Made by a program: the position numbers and the translations under genes. A DNA stretch of 23,571 nt, taken from a virus. Location of the stretch: positions 1-23,571 of IMG/VR virus record IMGVR_UViG_3300025379_000078; one strand, given 5' to 3'. Each line of letters opens with the position of its first letter. Position 1 is the first letter of the stretch. Shown one piece after another: positions 1-6,313 of this stretch. The notes below the pieces were generated by a model, which did not search any database, was not told where the DNA came from, and saw only the letters and a program-made list of their open reading frames with translations.

Positions 1-435
1 CTTGTAGGTATCCTTAATATGCTCAATGATGCGCCTTTGTGCCAAAAACCACCAAACCTCCAAATCCTCGTCCTGTTTGCCGGGTTCGATGCTGTTCTGC
101 CGGCTTTTAGGGTCTTGTAACCGCGCCTCGCGCGTTTCAAAATCCAGCGATTTCGTGGGGTCGGCATAACGCTGGCTGAACTCCTGAAATCGGAACCCGT
201 GCCGCAGGATTTGCCGGCCAATGTCGCGCGTGGTTTCGATCTCCATCACGATGTTGACCATTTCGAAGATCGAAAAGTGCTTATTTTCATAGCAATATTT
301 CAGCAGCTTCCCGCCGGTTTCGGTATTCATCTGATTGTCGGGGTTGCTCACTCTTGCAGCGTAGACGATAAATTCCTCGGGTGTGTTGATGCCCTCAACA
401 CGGGGCTGCGTGACGGCGACGATGCGAACTTTCAT
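1..435 (-). CDS. thyX: Flavin-dependent thymidylate synthase ThyX (3' end outside window)
   Basis: The 145 N-terminal codons of a ThyX protein are present; the C-terminus lies beyond the left edge. ThyX makes dTMP from dUMP using FAD, NADPH and methylene-tetrahydrofolate, and phages use it to enlarge the thymidine pool. The start MKVRIVAVTQP, the segment KHFSIFEMVNIVMEIETTRDI and the signature RQILRHGFRFQEFSQRY are typical of the family. The signature differs from the usual RHRxxSxxxxSxRY: the third Arg is missing and the stretch is one residue shorter. The start is supported by AAGGA about six bases upstream. It is the last visible gene of the leftward block, which fits a role in nucleotide supply. 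The family is secure; activity is less so because of the altered motif. Confidence 0.9.
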   Translation of the reverse strand, partial: MKVRIVAVTQPRVEGINTPEEFIVYAARVSNPDNQMNTETGGKLLKYCYENKHFSIFEMVNIVMEIETTRDIGRQILRHGFRFQEFSQRYADPTKSLDFETREARLQDPKSRQNSIEPGKQDEDLEVWWFLAQRRIIEHIKDTYK

Positions 436-445
436 GTGTTGTCCT

Positions 446-523
446 TCAGTGCCTGTTTGCCGGGTGGCGTGATTCGATGATATCCTGCACCATCATTTCG
501 ATCACTGTTTCGCGTGGGGTCAT
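446..523 (-). CDS. Small coupled ORF, 25 aa, unknown
   Basis: A 25-codon ORF starts MTPRETVIEMM and ends RHPANRH. Its ATG overlaps the stop of the upstream gene as ATGA, and it ends 10 bases before the thyX start, so it fills the gap exactly. The middle could form an amphipathic helix. No family is recognised. Support is positional only: if it is not a gene, 436-519 would be an untranslated gap in an otherwise gapless operon. Confidence 0.4.
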   Translation of the reverse strand: MTPRETVIEMMVQDIIESRHPANRH

Positions 524-882
524 TTCGGTGGCTCCGGTATGGTCGCGTAGTGCGTCGGCGGATGAAATTCTGGCTCCCATCCAGGCGGTTCATCTCCTTC
601 GGATGTCCAACATTCATGCTTGGGCCACCAGCGCGCAATAACTACCCACCGATCCTTTTTTGGGTTGTTTTCAACAAAACCAGAAATCAGCCATAACTGC
701 CCATTCCGGGCTTCGTCATCAATCTCTCGCCAGGGCGAGACGATCATTGCAGCAAGGCGCGCTTCTATTTTTACATCAGCTTTCCGAAAGGATTGTGAAG
801 GCCCAGTTAGCCATCTTTTGTTGTATGCTTCCCAAAATAACTCTCGCAGCGCATCGCGCCGCACGGTTACAAAATCGGTCAT
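520..882 (-). CDS. DUF551-like hypothetical protein
   Basis: A 120-aa protein with no membrane segment. The C-terminal half has a Trp-rich pattern (SPWREIDDEA, WVVIARWWPKHECW) and ends PPTHYATIPEPPK. This resembles the ending of DUF551 proteins (THWMPLPEPP-type), which are common in phage early regions and have no known function. The N-terminal 45 residues are basic and helical. The ATG overlaps the stop of the preceding gene as ATGA, suggesting translational coupling. The DUF551 link is by eye and moderate. Confidence 0.7.
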   Translation of the reverse strand: MTDFVTVRRDALRELFWEAYNKRWLTGPSQSFRKADVKIEARLAAMIVSPWREIDDEARNGQLWLISGFVENNPKKDRWVVIARWWPKHECWTSEGDEPPGWEPEFHPPTHYATIPEPPK

Positions 883-1226
883 TTTGCCCTCTTGGCTAAT
901 GCCGCACGGGCTTTACACCCACTGCATGTGTTTTCATCGAAGTTCGGGCCATACTCACGACAAAGACCCTCACAAAATTGATCTCCGTAATAAGTCAACG
1001 CAGCTTCTAACTCCGCGATTCTGGCCCGTGCTGCGGTCAGTTCGGCGCGCATACCGTCCGCGTCCACGACAACCGTGCCCATGCCGTCGCCGGCTCCGAC
1101 TGGTTTGTAATAGTGCTCGGTCATGGCGTGGGCCTCTTTTTTCCCGATGCGGTCTGCCGCAGCCTGCATCGCATGTTCTTTGGTTGGGTACGCTCCGCTT
1201 CCGCCGGCTCCAATAGTTTCGGTCAT
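879..1226 (-). CDS. Hypothetical protein with C-terminal four-cysteine cluster
   Basis: A 115-aa protein. The N-terminus is Gly/Ala rich, residues about 58-78 look like a short coiled coil (MRAELTAARARIAELEAAL), and the C-terminus has Cys85, Cys89, Cys101 and Cys104 (C-x3-C-x11-C-x2-C), a possible zinc site. The upstream start overlaps the previous small ORF as ATGA. An internal ATG at 1124 (Met35) has GAGG eight bases upstream and could give a shorter 81-aa form. Function unknown. Confidence 0.6.
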   Translation of the reverse strand: MTETIGAGGSGAYPTKEHAMQAAADRIGKKEAHAMTEHYYKPVGAGDGMGTVVVDADGMRAELTAARARIAELEAALTYYGDQFCEGLCREYGPNFDENTCSGCKARAALAKRAK

Positions 1227-1285
1227 TTCGCACCCCGCGCGGCGTCAACGGCGGCTAGGCCGGCTTCAACTTTCCATTCGCTCAT
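1223..1285 (-). CDS. Small ORF, 20 aa, with strong RBS
   Basis: A 20-codon ORF beginning MSEWKVEAGLAAV. It is preceded by AGGAGATAGAAG, a strong Shine-Dalgarno site, and its stop overlaps the next ATG as ATGA. The ribosome site is better than those of many neighbours. It may be a small protein in its own right, or mainly a device that loads ribosomes for the 115-aa gene downstream. No family recognised. Confidence 0.5.
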   Translation of the reverse strand: MSEWKVEAGLAAVDAARGAK

Positions 1286-1295
1286 CTTCTATCTC

Positions 1296-1481
1296 CTATT
1301 TCATCGGCGCTAATTGTTGCAGATCACAAGTTGCTGATAGCACATCAGCTTTCTTCGCTTGAAGGTTTTGCACCTGCTCCACCAACGCGGCCTTGCAGAG
1401 GTCTTTTGTTGAGTAGCGTTGCTCCGGCGGGCAAAGCCCGATGCTGCCGAGCATAGCAATCAGGTGAAGGGTGAAAATCAC
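1296..1481 (-). CDS. Small protein with hydrophobic N-terminus, unknown
   Basis: A 61-aa ORF starting at GTG, overlapping the stop of the glycosyltransferase as GTGA and preceded by GGAGGAAAGGAC. The first 17 residues (MIFTLHLIAMLGSIGLC) are hydrophobic and could be a membrane anchor or signal. The Cys is not in a proper lipobox because Leu sits at -1. The rest is hydrophilic, with two more Cys. A spanin-like or export role cannot be shown. Confidence 0.5.
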   Translation of the reverse strand: MIFTLHLIAMLGSIGLCPPEQRYSTKDLCKAALVEQVQNLQAKKADVLSATCDLQQLAPMK

Positions 1482-2248
1482 GTCCTTTCCTCCAACAAGC
1501 CTCCTTCAAAGATATACGTCCCGACATGAGACAGCTTCACCCACGGTGCTGCGTGGATTTTGCCGCCCATTTCCCTCCACTTGAAACAGAAGTGATAATC
1601 CTCACTGAGCAGGCGATTGCTTTCCTTGTCGATGCTGGTGGCAAAAAACTCGCGGATCTTCTCAGCGCCCATTTGTCCGGCCAAGTCATTCACATCATTG
1701 GTGTATGACGGCACTTCCAAAGCCATCTTTGTCAGCACTTCGCGCTTGATGAGCATACAGCCGGTGCCACCGGCGAGGATCTCAAACGGCTTATTCTGCG
1801 CCACCGTTATCTCGTTGGCGTTGTCCAACAGGTTCAAAACGAAGCTGGCGGTGTGCTTCTTTAGATCATCGACAGGAACGTTCATTTTCACCGCACGTTC
1901 AACGGTATGCCAGTTGATTTCTTTTTTCGGGTAGATACCGCAGACAACATCAACGTCAGCCATCACCATTCCCATAATATGCTCGGCCTGGAAGCGAATA
2001 TCAGCGTCAATGAACAACAGGTGTGTTGCCTGCGTCTTGAGAAACTGATGCACCAGGGCATTCCGAGCACGAGTGATGAGCGATTCATTAAAGACGAAAC
2101 TGTTGGCGAGTTGCCATTTAGCTGCCGCAAACTGCGATTGCAGTTGGCAGACGCTTTGCATGAAGAATCCGGTTGTCATGCCGCCATACATTGGCGTTGC
2201 CAGCATCACAAACGGCCTTTTGCCGCGTTTAGTCGGTGCTTTCGGCAT
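1478..2248 (-). CDS. GT-A fold glycosyltransferase (family 2-like)
   Basis: A 256-aa protein. The N-terminus PFVMLATPMYGG, then NESLITRARNALVHQFL, HLLFIDADIRF and DVDVVCGIYPKK, match the nucleotide-sugar domain of GT-A glycosyltransferases. Asp81-Ala-Asp83 would be the DxD metal and sugar-nucleotide site. GGTGCMLIKREV and SEDYHFCFKWREMGG further on fit the acceptor side, where the ED is the usual base region. The chosen ATG at 2248 has AAGGGG seven bases upstream; an upstream in-frame start at 2281 would add 11 residues with weaker support. It overlaps the nuclease gene by 20 bases. The substrate is unknown: phage DNA bases, host surface sugar or a virion protein are all possible, and the early-gene position favours an intracellular target. 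Confidence 0.75.
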   Translation of the reverse strand: MPKAPTKRGKRPFVMLATPMYGGMTTGFFMQSVCQLQSQFAAAKWQLANSFVFNESLITRARNALVHQFLKTQATHLLFIDADIRFQAEHIMGMVMADVDVVCGIYPKKEINWHTVERAVKMNVPVDDLKKHTASFVLNLLDNANEITVAQNKPFEILAGGTGCMLIKREVLTKMALEVPSYTNDVNDLAGQMGAEKIREFFATSIDKESNRLLSEDYHFCFKWREMGGKIHAAPWVKLSHVGTYIFEGGLLEERT

Positions 2249-2561
2249 TGTTTGTCCCCTTAAGAAGCGGCAGGAAGTCATCCAACCGCATGATGATGAT
2301 ACTCTCCCGCCTGTCTGCCCTAGCTATCACCAAAGGCTTCTGAGCGGGGTTTGCGGCTCTAGTGGCTTGGTCTAGCCAATCATACACGGCAATGCCTGCG
2401 CGGCGCTTGCACTCCACGAGGTAGCCGGGGAGGTTTATGTCCCCCCCGCCATCCCTGGTTTGGTTTAGGTTGCGTTCAACCTGAATCCCCAGCGCATCCT
2501 GCAATACATGCACAATGTCGCGTTCAAACGAAGCTCCCTTAGTGCGCTGAGACTTGCCCAT
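2229..2561 (-). CDS. PD-(D/E)xK nuclease, Holliday-junction-resolvase-like
   Basis: A 110-aa protein with the layout of small archaeal/phage Hjc-type resolvases: KGASFERDIVHVL (Glu13), RDGGGDINLPGYLVECKRR (Asp41, Glu50-Cys-Lys52) and a helix with Gln65. The E...D...ExK set is complete. These enzymes cut branched DNA, which would help resolve recombination and replication joints before packaging. Its neighbours (SSB-like, RecT-like, Exo-like genes) support this. Start ATG and upstream stop overlap as TAATG. A general VRR-NUC-type endonuclease is the main alternative. Confidence 0.75.
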   Translation of the reverse strand: MGKSQRTKGASFERDIVHVLQDALGIQVERNLNQTRDGGGDINLPGYLVECKRRAGIAVYDWLDQATRAANPAQKPLVIARADRRESIIIMRLDDFLPLLKGTNNAESTD

Positions 2562-2836
2562 TAGAACGGGATATCGTCGTCAAAAGCTTCGATTTCTTTT
2601 GGTTTGAACGTCTCGGCATCGGGCTTGGCCCTGGGCTTAAAGTTGTCGATCTTCATGCTTAGGAACATGCCGCTAGCCCCTTGGCGGTTCCACATGGCGA
2701 TTTTGATCTGTTGTCCGGCCTTGCAGTCTTCATCCAGCACCAAAATAGCATCCCAATCGGGCGCTTTTTCGTGCTTTTTCTCCTTCACCTTGAAAGCAAT
2801 GCCTGCTCCAACTTGTGGCGGGTTTTTGAGTTGCAT
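2561..2836 (-). CDS. Putative single-stranded-DNA-binding protein (SSB-like)
   Basis: A 91-aa protein rich in beta-type sequence (GIAFKVKEKK, AILVLDEDCKAGQQIKIAMW, GMFLSMKIDNFKPRA) ending in DDDIPF. An acidic tail ending in D-D-D-I-P-F is the hallmark of bacterial SSB proteins, where it recruits partners such as RecO and exonuclease I. The body is shorter than a classical SSB (about 110 aa for the OB fold alone) and I do not recognise a standard OB pattern, so it may be a reduced form. The position between RecT-like and resolvase-like genes fits. Start supported by AGGA eight bases upstream. Confidence 0.6.
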   Translation of the reverse strand: MQLKNPPQVGAGIAFKVKEKKHEKAPDWDAILVLDEDCKAGQQIKIAMWNRQGASGMFLSMKIDNFKPRAKPDAETFKPKEIEAFDDDIPF

Positions 2837-2845
2837 CTTCGCTTC

Positions 2846-3595
2846 CTACTTCAGCATGTTGAGATATTCGGGTTCCAGTTCGTCAAACACCGCTTTGTTT
2901 ACTTCCGCCAGTTCCTGGCCGGTCATGTGTTTGCTTTCCTGCGACAGTTTGGGCGAGTTGCGGATACGATCCACAAGGTCATTGTAGCCTTCCACCCATT
3001 CAGACTTACCCGAATGCGTTGCGTGGAGTTTCCCACCTGGAAGATAGAGTGGAAAATCGTCGGGCGATGCAACCGGGGCTGCCAAAGCTGGCATAGAAGC
3101 AGGGGCTGGCGTCAGAGCCGGTGAAAAGCTTTCCATCTCCTCCTCGGTGTATGTTCCGACAATGCAGCCCGGATAGACCGTTCGGATACCTTCCGAGATG
3201 CAGCGCGAACGCAGCATGGCCCTGGGGTATTTGTTCCAGTTATCCTTGCCTGCCAGCCCGATTGCGTGGGCCTGCTTTATCGTCCAGGTTAGTTCGAGAC
3301 TGCCGCCTTGTGGGTGCGTAAACACGCCCGTCACTTGCTGGTCGGTGTAGGTCTTCCATTCCACCTTGCCGCCTGCATTTTGAAAACGGGCCAGCATCGC
3401 ATCCGCTTTAAGCGCAGGCCTACCCTGGATAACGTGATAATCACGAGCAGCAATCGCTGGGTGCAGACCTTCGCCTTGCGCGATGAGCATCAGGGCCAGC
3501 GCCTGATCCTCGGTTTTAATGCCAAACAAACCGCTCTTGGCAACGGCAAGAGCCATTTGCCGCATTTCACCAACAGGGATGAGTGCGTTACTCAT
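2846..3595 (-). CDS. RecT-family single-strand annealing protein
   Basis: A 249-aa protein with the RecT-superfamily pattern: KSGLFGIKTEDQALALMLIAQ, EGLHPAIAARDYHVIQGRPALKADAM, and WNKYPRAMLRSRCISEGIRTVYP. RecT proteins pair complementary single strands made by a partner 5'-3' exonuclease. That partner is probably the YqaJ-type gene two genes upstream. A Pro/Ala-rich linker (residues about 160-182) separates the core from a helical C-terminus. The start was set at 3595 (MSNALIPVG) rather than the upstream in-frame codon at 3625, because of AAGG upstream and an 8-base overlap with the preceding gene. Confidence 0.8.
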   Translation of the reverse strand: MSNALIPVGEMRQMALAVAKSGLFGIKTEDQALALMLIAQGEGLHPAIAARDYHVIQGRPALKADAMLARFQNAGGKVEWKTYTDQQVTGVFTHPQGGSLELTWTIKQAHAIGLAGKDNWNKYPRAMLRSRCISEGIRTVYPGCIVGTYTEEEMESFSPALTPAPASMPALAAPVASPDDFPLYLPGGKLHATHSGKSEWVEGYNDLVDRIRNSPKLSQESKHMTGQELAEVNKAVFDELEPEYLNMLK

Positions 3596-3854
3596 CTGCT
3601 TCAACCTTTTCCATCGCTGCGTCAAAAATGCTCATCCCGGATCGGGGCTTGTTCCCCCGAATAACGTCGGCAACAACATCCACAACGCGCTGCACTGCGG
3701 CCGCACCCACCCCCTTCAAGCGGCGAAGTTCTCCAAGCGGCATGTCCGCTACGTCGCCCAGCGTGACAGCATCACCAAATTCAGCCACCATCGCATTTTT
3801 CGCCCGCGCAGGGATTTTAGTATCCACGACGTAAACATCTTTCCAATCTGTCAT
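3588..3854 (-). CDS. Small helix-hairpin-helix protein
   Basis: An 88-aa protein with one likely helix-hairpin-helix: LGELRRLKGVGAAAVQRVVDVV, with Leu-Lys-Gly-Val-Gly as the hairpin. Such motifs bind DNA backbone without sequence preference. It sits between the exonuclease and annealase genes, so it may assist recombination, but no named family is recognised. Start supported by AGGGG seven bases upstream. The C-terminus overlaps the RecT-like gene by 8 bases. Confidence 0.6.
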   Translation of the reverse strand: MTDWKDVYVVDTKIPARAKNAMVAEFGDAVTLGDVADMPLGELRRLKGVGAAAVQRVVDVVADVIRGNKPRSGMSIFDAAMEKVEADE

Positions 3855-3863
3855 GATTCGCCC

Positions 3864-4775
3864 CTATTTAACGATAAGACGCCGAGAACCGGCGCGTTCA
3901 ACGATGAACTTGTTATAAGTATCAGGCATTGTCGATTTAAACAACGCGGTATCAAGTGTTTTTGTGGGTTTTGCTGCTTTCCAAGTGACCAAAGTGCGGC
4001 CATCAATCGTGCGGATTTCGCTGGCATTACCCATAGAGGTTTGAAGATAAGCAGCAATCTGCTCCTCTTGATCTTCGAGCGTTTTGCGTTGTGTTTTAAT
4101 CGCCTTAAATTTCTCCACGATCTGTTCGCATTCCGCGCTAGCCAATACGAAGTCGCCATTGTCCTGCGGCCAGGCCAACCGGGCGTCATTGCTGGTTTGG
4201 GGGGCTGGGAGCGTCCCTTGTTGCACATGTGCCCACAACGTCGCGTAGTGTTTAATATGCTCAACGCGCATTTCATCAGTTACGTCGATCCTGAACGTGC
4301 GAAAATGCTGACCGCCAAACAGCACCGCTAAATAAACGGTGCCGACGCCCGCAACGCAGGCTTCGTGGATGCACTGCACCATATCTGCCGCAGGAATACG
4401 AACAGGTTCACCGTCCTCACTAAACTTGTGCGCTGCCGCATGATTATAGTTTTTGCACTCCACCAGGGCGCGCTGGTCTTCAGTGATATAGTCGAAGTGG
4501 GACTTCATCCACGTCTCGCTTGGATGCGTCAAAGACACGTCAAACTCTTTGACGCGCAGCTTGTGCTTGTCTTCAAACAAGCGCGCAATGTGCGGCTGCA
4601 TGAACAGGCCCATCCGCATTGCCTCCTGTTGCCGCTCAGGCAGGCTTTCAACCGGGTTACGGGTGCGTTTCCCCTGTTTTTCGAGGATTAGCTCGACGGT
4701 CTCACCATTCACGTCTCGCCGGCAATCTGTTGACCACCAAGCAGATGCACGATTTTCGGAACTAAAGTCATCCAT
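3864..4775 (-). CDS. YqaJ / lambda-Exo-type 5'-3' exonuclease
   Basis: A 303-aa protein. The N-terminus has RASAWWSTD, as in YqaJ viral recombinase domains, then MRMGLFMQPHIARLFEDK, MKSHFDYI and ALVECKNYN. Asp95 and Glu106-Cys-Lys108 give the PD-(D/E)xK centre, and QCIHEACVAGV follows as the usual helix with Gln. The family digests 5' ends to leave 3' single strands for the RecT partner encoded nearby. At the place of the first acidic residue (Glu85 in lambda Exo) this protein has Gln60. A helical C-terminal region (about 215-255) contains a coiled coil. Start supported by TGGAG seven bases upstream; it overlaps the previous ORF by 8 bases. Confidence 0.8.
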   Translation of the reverse strand: MDDFSSENRASAWWSTDCRRDVNGETVELILEKQGKRTRNPVESLPERQQEAMRMGLFMQPHIARLFEDKHKLRVKEFDVSLTHPSETWMKSHFDYITEDQRALVECKNYNHAAAHKFSEDGEPVRIPAADMVQCIHEACVAGVGTVYLAVLFGGQHFRTFRIDVTDEMRVEHIKHYATLWAHVQQGTLPAPQTSNDARLAWPQDNGDFVLASAECEQIVEKFKAIKTQRKTLEDQEEQIAAYLQTSMGNASEIRTIDGRTLVTWKAAKPTKTLDTALFKSTMPDTYNKFIVERAGSRRLIVK

Positions 4776-4944
4776 GATCTTTCTCCAAAAAACCTTTAAG
4801 CAGGTCAGATAGCTCTTGCGCCTGCTCGCGCTTAAACCTCAGCGTCATATCGTGCGCGTGGTGCATGGTGCTGAGACAAAAAATGTCGCCATCGACAAGA
4901 TGCGTCAGGATCAAGCGACTATGCTGCAAAACAACAGACGGCAT
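4768..4944 (-). CDS. Hypothetical small protein, 58 aa
   Basis: A 58-aa ORF beginning MPSVVLQHSR and ending FLEKDHG. The ATG at 4944 was chosen over an in-frame GTG at 4959 because GGAGG lies eight bases before it and because it overlaps the upstream stop as TAATG. The sequence has beta-like N-terminal and helical C-terminal parts. No family recognised. Confidence 0.55.
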   Translation of the reverse strand: MPSVVLQHSRLILTHLVDGDIFCLSTMHHAHDMTLRFKREQAQELSDLLKGFLEKDHG

Positions 4945-5141
4945 TACCAAATCCTCCACCAGGAGCGTTTAACAGGCTCAAGTTCGTGATTTATGCAGAT
5001 GAGTGCGGCAAGCTGCTCCAGCTGGAGAGCGATAGACCGCAGGTTGCGAATTGAGCTCACCGGCAAGCGCCGGTATTCGCCCGCTTCAATCCCGCCAGAC
5101 AACTGACGGGCTAAGTGAAGTAATGTTTTGCGGTGCGTCAT
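4944..5141 (-). CDS. Hypothetical small protein, 65 aa
   Basis: A basic, helical 65-aa protein (MTHRKTLLHLARQLSGG...), start overlapping the upstream stop as ATGA. The segment IRNLRSIALQLEQLAALICI looks like an amphipathic helix. A perfect 6-bp inverted repeat (5059-5064 with 5069-5074) lies inside it, probably by chance. No family recognised. Confidence 0.55.
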   Translation of the reverse strand: MTHRKTLLHLARQLSGGIEAGEYRRLPVSSIRNLRSIALQLEQLAALICINHELEPVKRSWWRIW

Positions 5142-5338
5142 TCGCCGCCGTCCAATTCGTCCAGTGCTGCGCGGATTTCACGCGCCATCCATAACGGCAA
5201 ATCCAACACCATTAGGCAGCCGGGATGACCCTCTTGTTCGATCGTGGTGCTGATGTAGAGGTTTTTTTTGTCCACCTCGACGGCAAAATATGTGAGGTTT
5301 TTGTGCTCGCTAATCGTATTTTTGTAGAGCGTTCGCAT
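5138..5338 (-). CDS. Hypothetical protein, first gene of leftward block
   Basis: A 66-aa protein (MRTLYKNTISEHKNL...) with alternating beta strands (LTYFAVEVDKKNLYIST, GCLMVLDLPLWMA) and an acidic end LDELDGGE. An in-frame TTG at 5374 would add 12 residues, but it would lie on the -10 element of the predicted promoter, so the ATG at 5338 is preferred. No family recognised. Confidence 0.6.
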   Translation of the reverse strand: MRTLYKNTISEHKNLTYFAVEVDKKNLYISTTIEQEGHPGCLMVLDLPLWMAREIRAALDELDGGE

Positions 5339-5374
5339 TGGAGTGTTCCCGCATTCGCCAGGATTGGCAAACAA

Positions 5375-5403
5375 ATAATCTCATGCTCGGGTTGCGCGGT
5401 CAA
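5375..5403 (-). promoter_or_regulatory. Leftward sigma70-like promoter
   Basis: Read on the minus strand: TTGACC (5403-5398), a 17-base spacer, then GATTAT (5380-5375). Five of six -35 bases and four of six -10 bases match the consensus, and the spacing is ideal. The ATG of the first leftward gene is 37 bases downstream of the -10. It overlaps the start area of the divergent ribbon-helix-helix gene, so that regulator could act here. Confidence 0.6.
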
Positions 5404-5450
5404 TAGGCGATATGATAGAAACACGCTCCAAAACAGGAAAAGAGGTCATT

Positions 5451-5612
5451 ATGCAAAAAACCATGTCGATTATCGTGCCGACGGAGTTGCTCGACGGTTT
5501 GACGGAAATTGCAAAACGCGAGGATCGGACGGTTTCTAGCTTGGTCCGAGTTGCGCTGCGGGCGTTCCTTGAACGTGAGCGTATCGAGGATGAGGCTAGG
5601 GATGATGCATGA
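5451..5612 (+). CDS. Ribbon-helix-helix (CopG/Arc-type) regulator
   Basis: A 53-aa protein: a short beta strand (KTMSIIVPTELLDGL), helix (LLDGLTEIAKRED), turn (RTVSS) and second helix (SLVRVALRAFLERERIED). This is the Arc/MetJ/CopG dimer fold, which binds DNA operators through the paired beta strands. The ATG at 5451 has AGAGG seven bases upstream; an earlier in-frame ATG at 5412 lacks a site. It is divergent from the leftward promoter 50 bases away, so self-regulation or early-gene control is a reasonable inference. Confidence 0.8.
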   Translation: MQKTMSIIVPTELLDGLTEIAKREDRTVSSLVRVALRAFLERERIEDEARDDA

Positions 5613-6313
5613 GCGCGACACCGTGGATGCCTCTGTACGTCGCTGATTACCTAGCGGACACCGGCCACTTATCCACCGATGAGCATGGGGCGTACCTGTT
5701 GCTCATCATGCACTACTGGCGCACGGGAGGCTTGCCTGACGATGACACGCGCCTTGCCAGCATCACTCGATTGGGCAAACGGTGGCTCAAAGTCTCTCAA
5801 ACAGTGCGCGATTTCTTTCACGCCGAAAATGGAATGCTAAAGCACAAGAGAATAGACTTGGAACTAGCTAAGGCATTGAAAATTCGCGATATCAGGGTAG
5901 CAGGAGGTATAGCAAGATCGCAGCAGCGTTATAGCAAGCCGCTAGCAGAATGCCAGCAGGAGGCTAGCCAATCACAGTCACAGTCACAGCTACAATCACA
6001 GCAATTAGAAAGAAGCATAAGAAAACCCCCTCTATCCCCCACTCGCTCGTGCTCGCTGAGTGTGATTATGGAGCCTGACGGGTTTGAGGATTTCTGGGCT
6101 GCTTATCCGCGTAAGATCGGCAAAGGTCAGGCCCGCAAAGCCTGGAATGTGGCCGTCACCAAAACGTCAGCCAGTGCCATCGTGCAGGCGTGCGAGGGTT
6201 ATCGCTGGACCGGATCGGAAAAATACACGCCTCACCCGGCAACGTGGTTGACCGGAGAACGGTGGACTGACGAAAGACCAACGGAAGTAGATTTCTTGGA
6301 GGGACTGACATGA
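5609..6313 (+). CDS. DUF1376 (YdaU-like) phage replication-type protein
   Basis: A 234-aa protein with two domains. Residues 5-70 (PWMPLYVADYLADTGHLS, EHGAYLLLIMHYW, RTGGLPDDDTRLASI) are a clear DUF1376 domain, which occurs in phage replication initiation regions. Residues about 158-222 (FWAAYPRKIGKGQARKAW, YTPHPATWLTGERW) match the C-terminal module common in phage O-like replication proteins. A Gln/Ser linker joins them. Start overlaps the upstream stop as ATGA. It probably binds DNA or loads the helicase, but no biochemical role is proven for the family. Confidence 0.8.
   Translation: MSATPWMPLYVADYLADTGHLSTDEHGAYLLLIMHYWRTGGLPDDDTRLASITRLGKRWLKVSQTVRDFFHAENGMLKHKRIDLELAKALKIRDIRVAGGIARSQQRYSKPLAECQQEASQSQSQSQLQSQQLERSIRKPPLSPTRSCSLSVIMEPDGFEDFWAAYPRKIGKGQARKAWNVAVTKTSASAIVQACEGYRWTGSEKYTPHPATWLTGERWTDERPTEVDFLEGLT
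5972..6001 (+). repeat. TCACAG tandem repeat coding the Gln/Ser linker
   Basis: Copies of TCACAG at 5972, 5978, 5984 and 5996. The first three are adjacent, and they code for the repeated Ser-Gln linker of the DUF1376 protein. Such a tract can change length by slippage in 6-base steps without breaking the frame. Confidence 0.85.

Noticed and set aside
1345-1527. 60-codon minus-strand frame overlapping the glycosyltransferase end
   Set aside because: Shadow of the 61-aa ORF and the glycosyltransferase; no ribosome site and Arg/Gly/Pro-rich composition.
3519-4331. 270-codon plus-strand frame opposite the Exo-like and HhH genes
   Set aside because: Antisense to well-supported genes; Cys/Arg/His/Phe-rich shadow with no family resemblance.
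5059-5074. Perfect ACCGGC/GCCGGT inverted repeat
   Set aside because: Lies inside a coding ORF with no T tract or regulatory position; likely chance.
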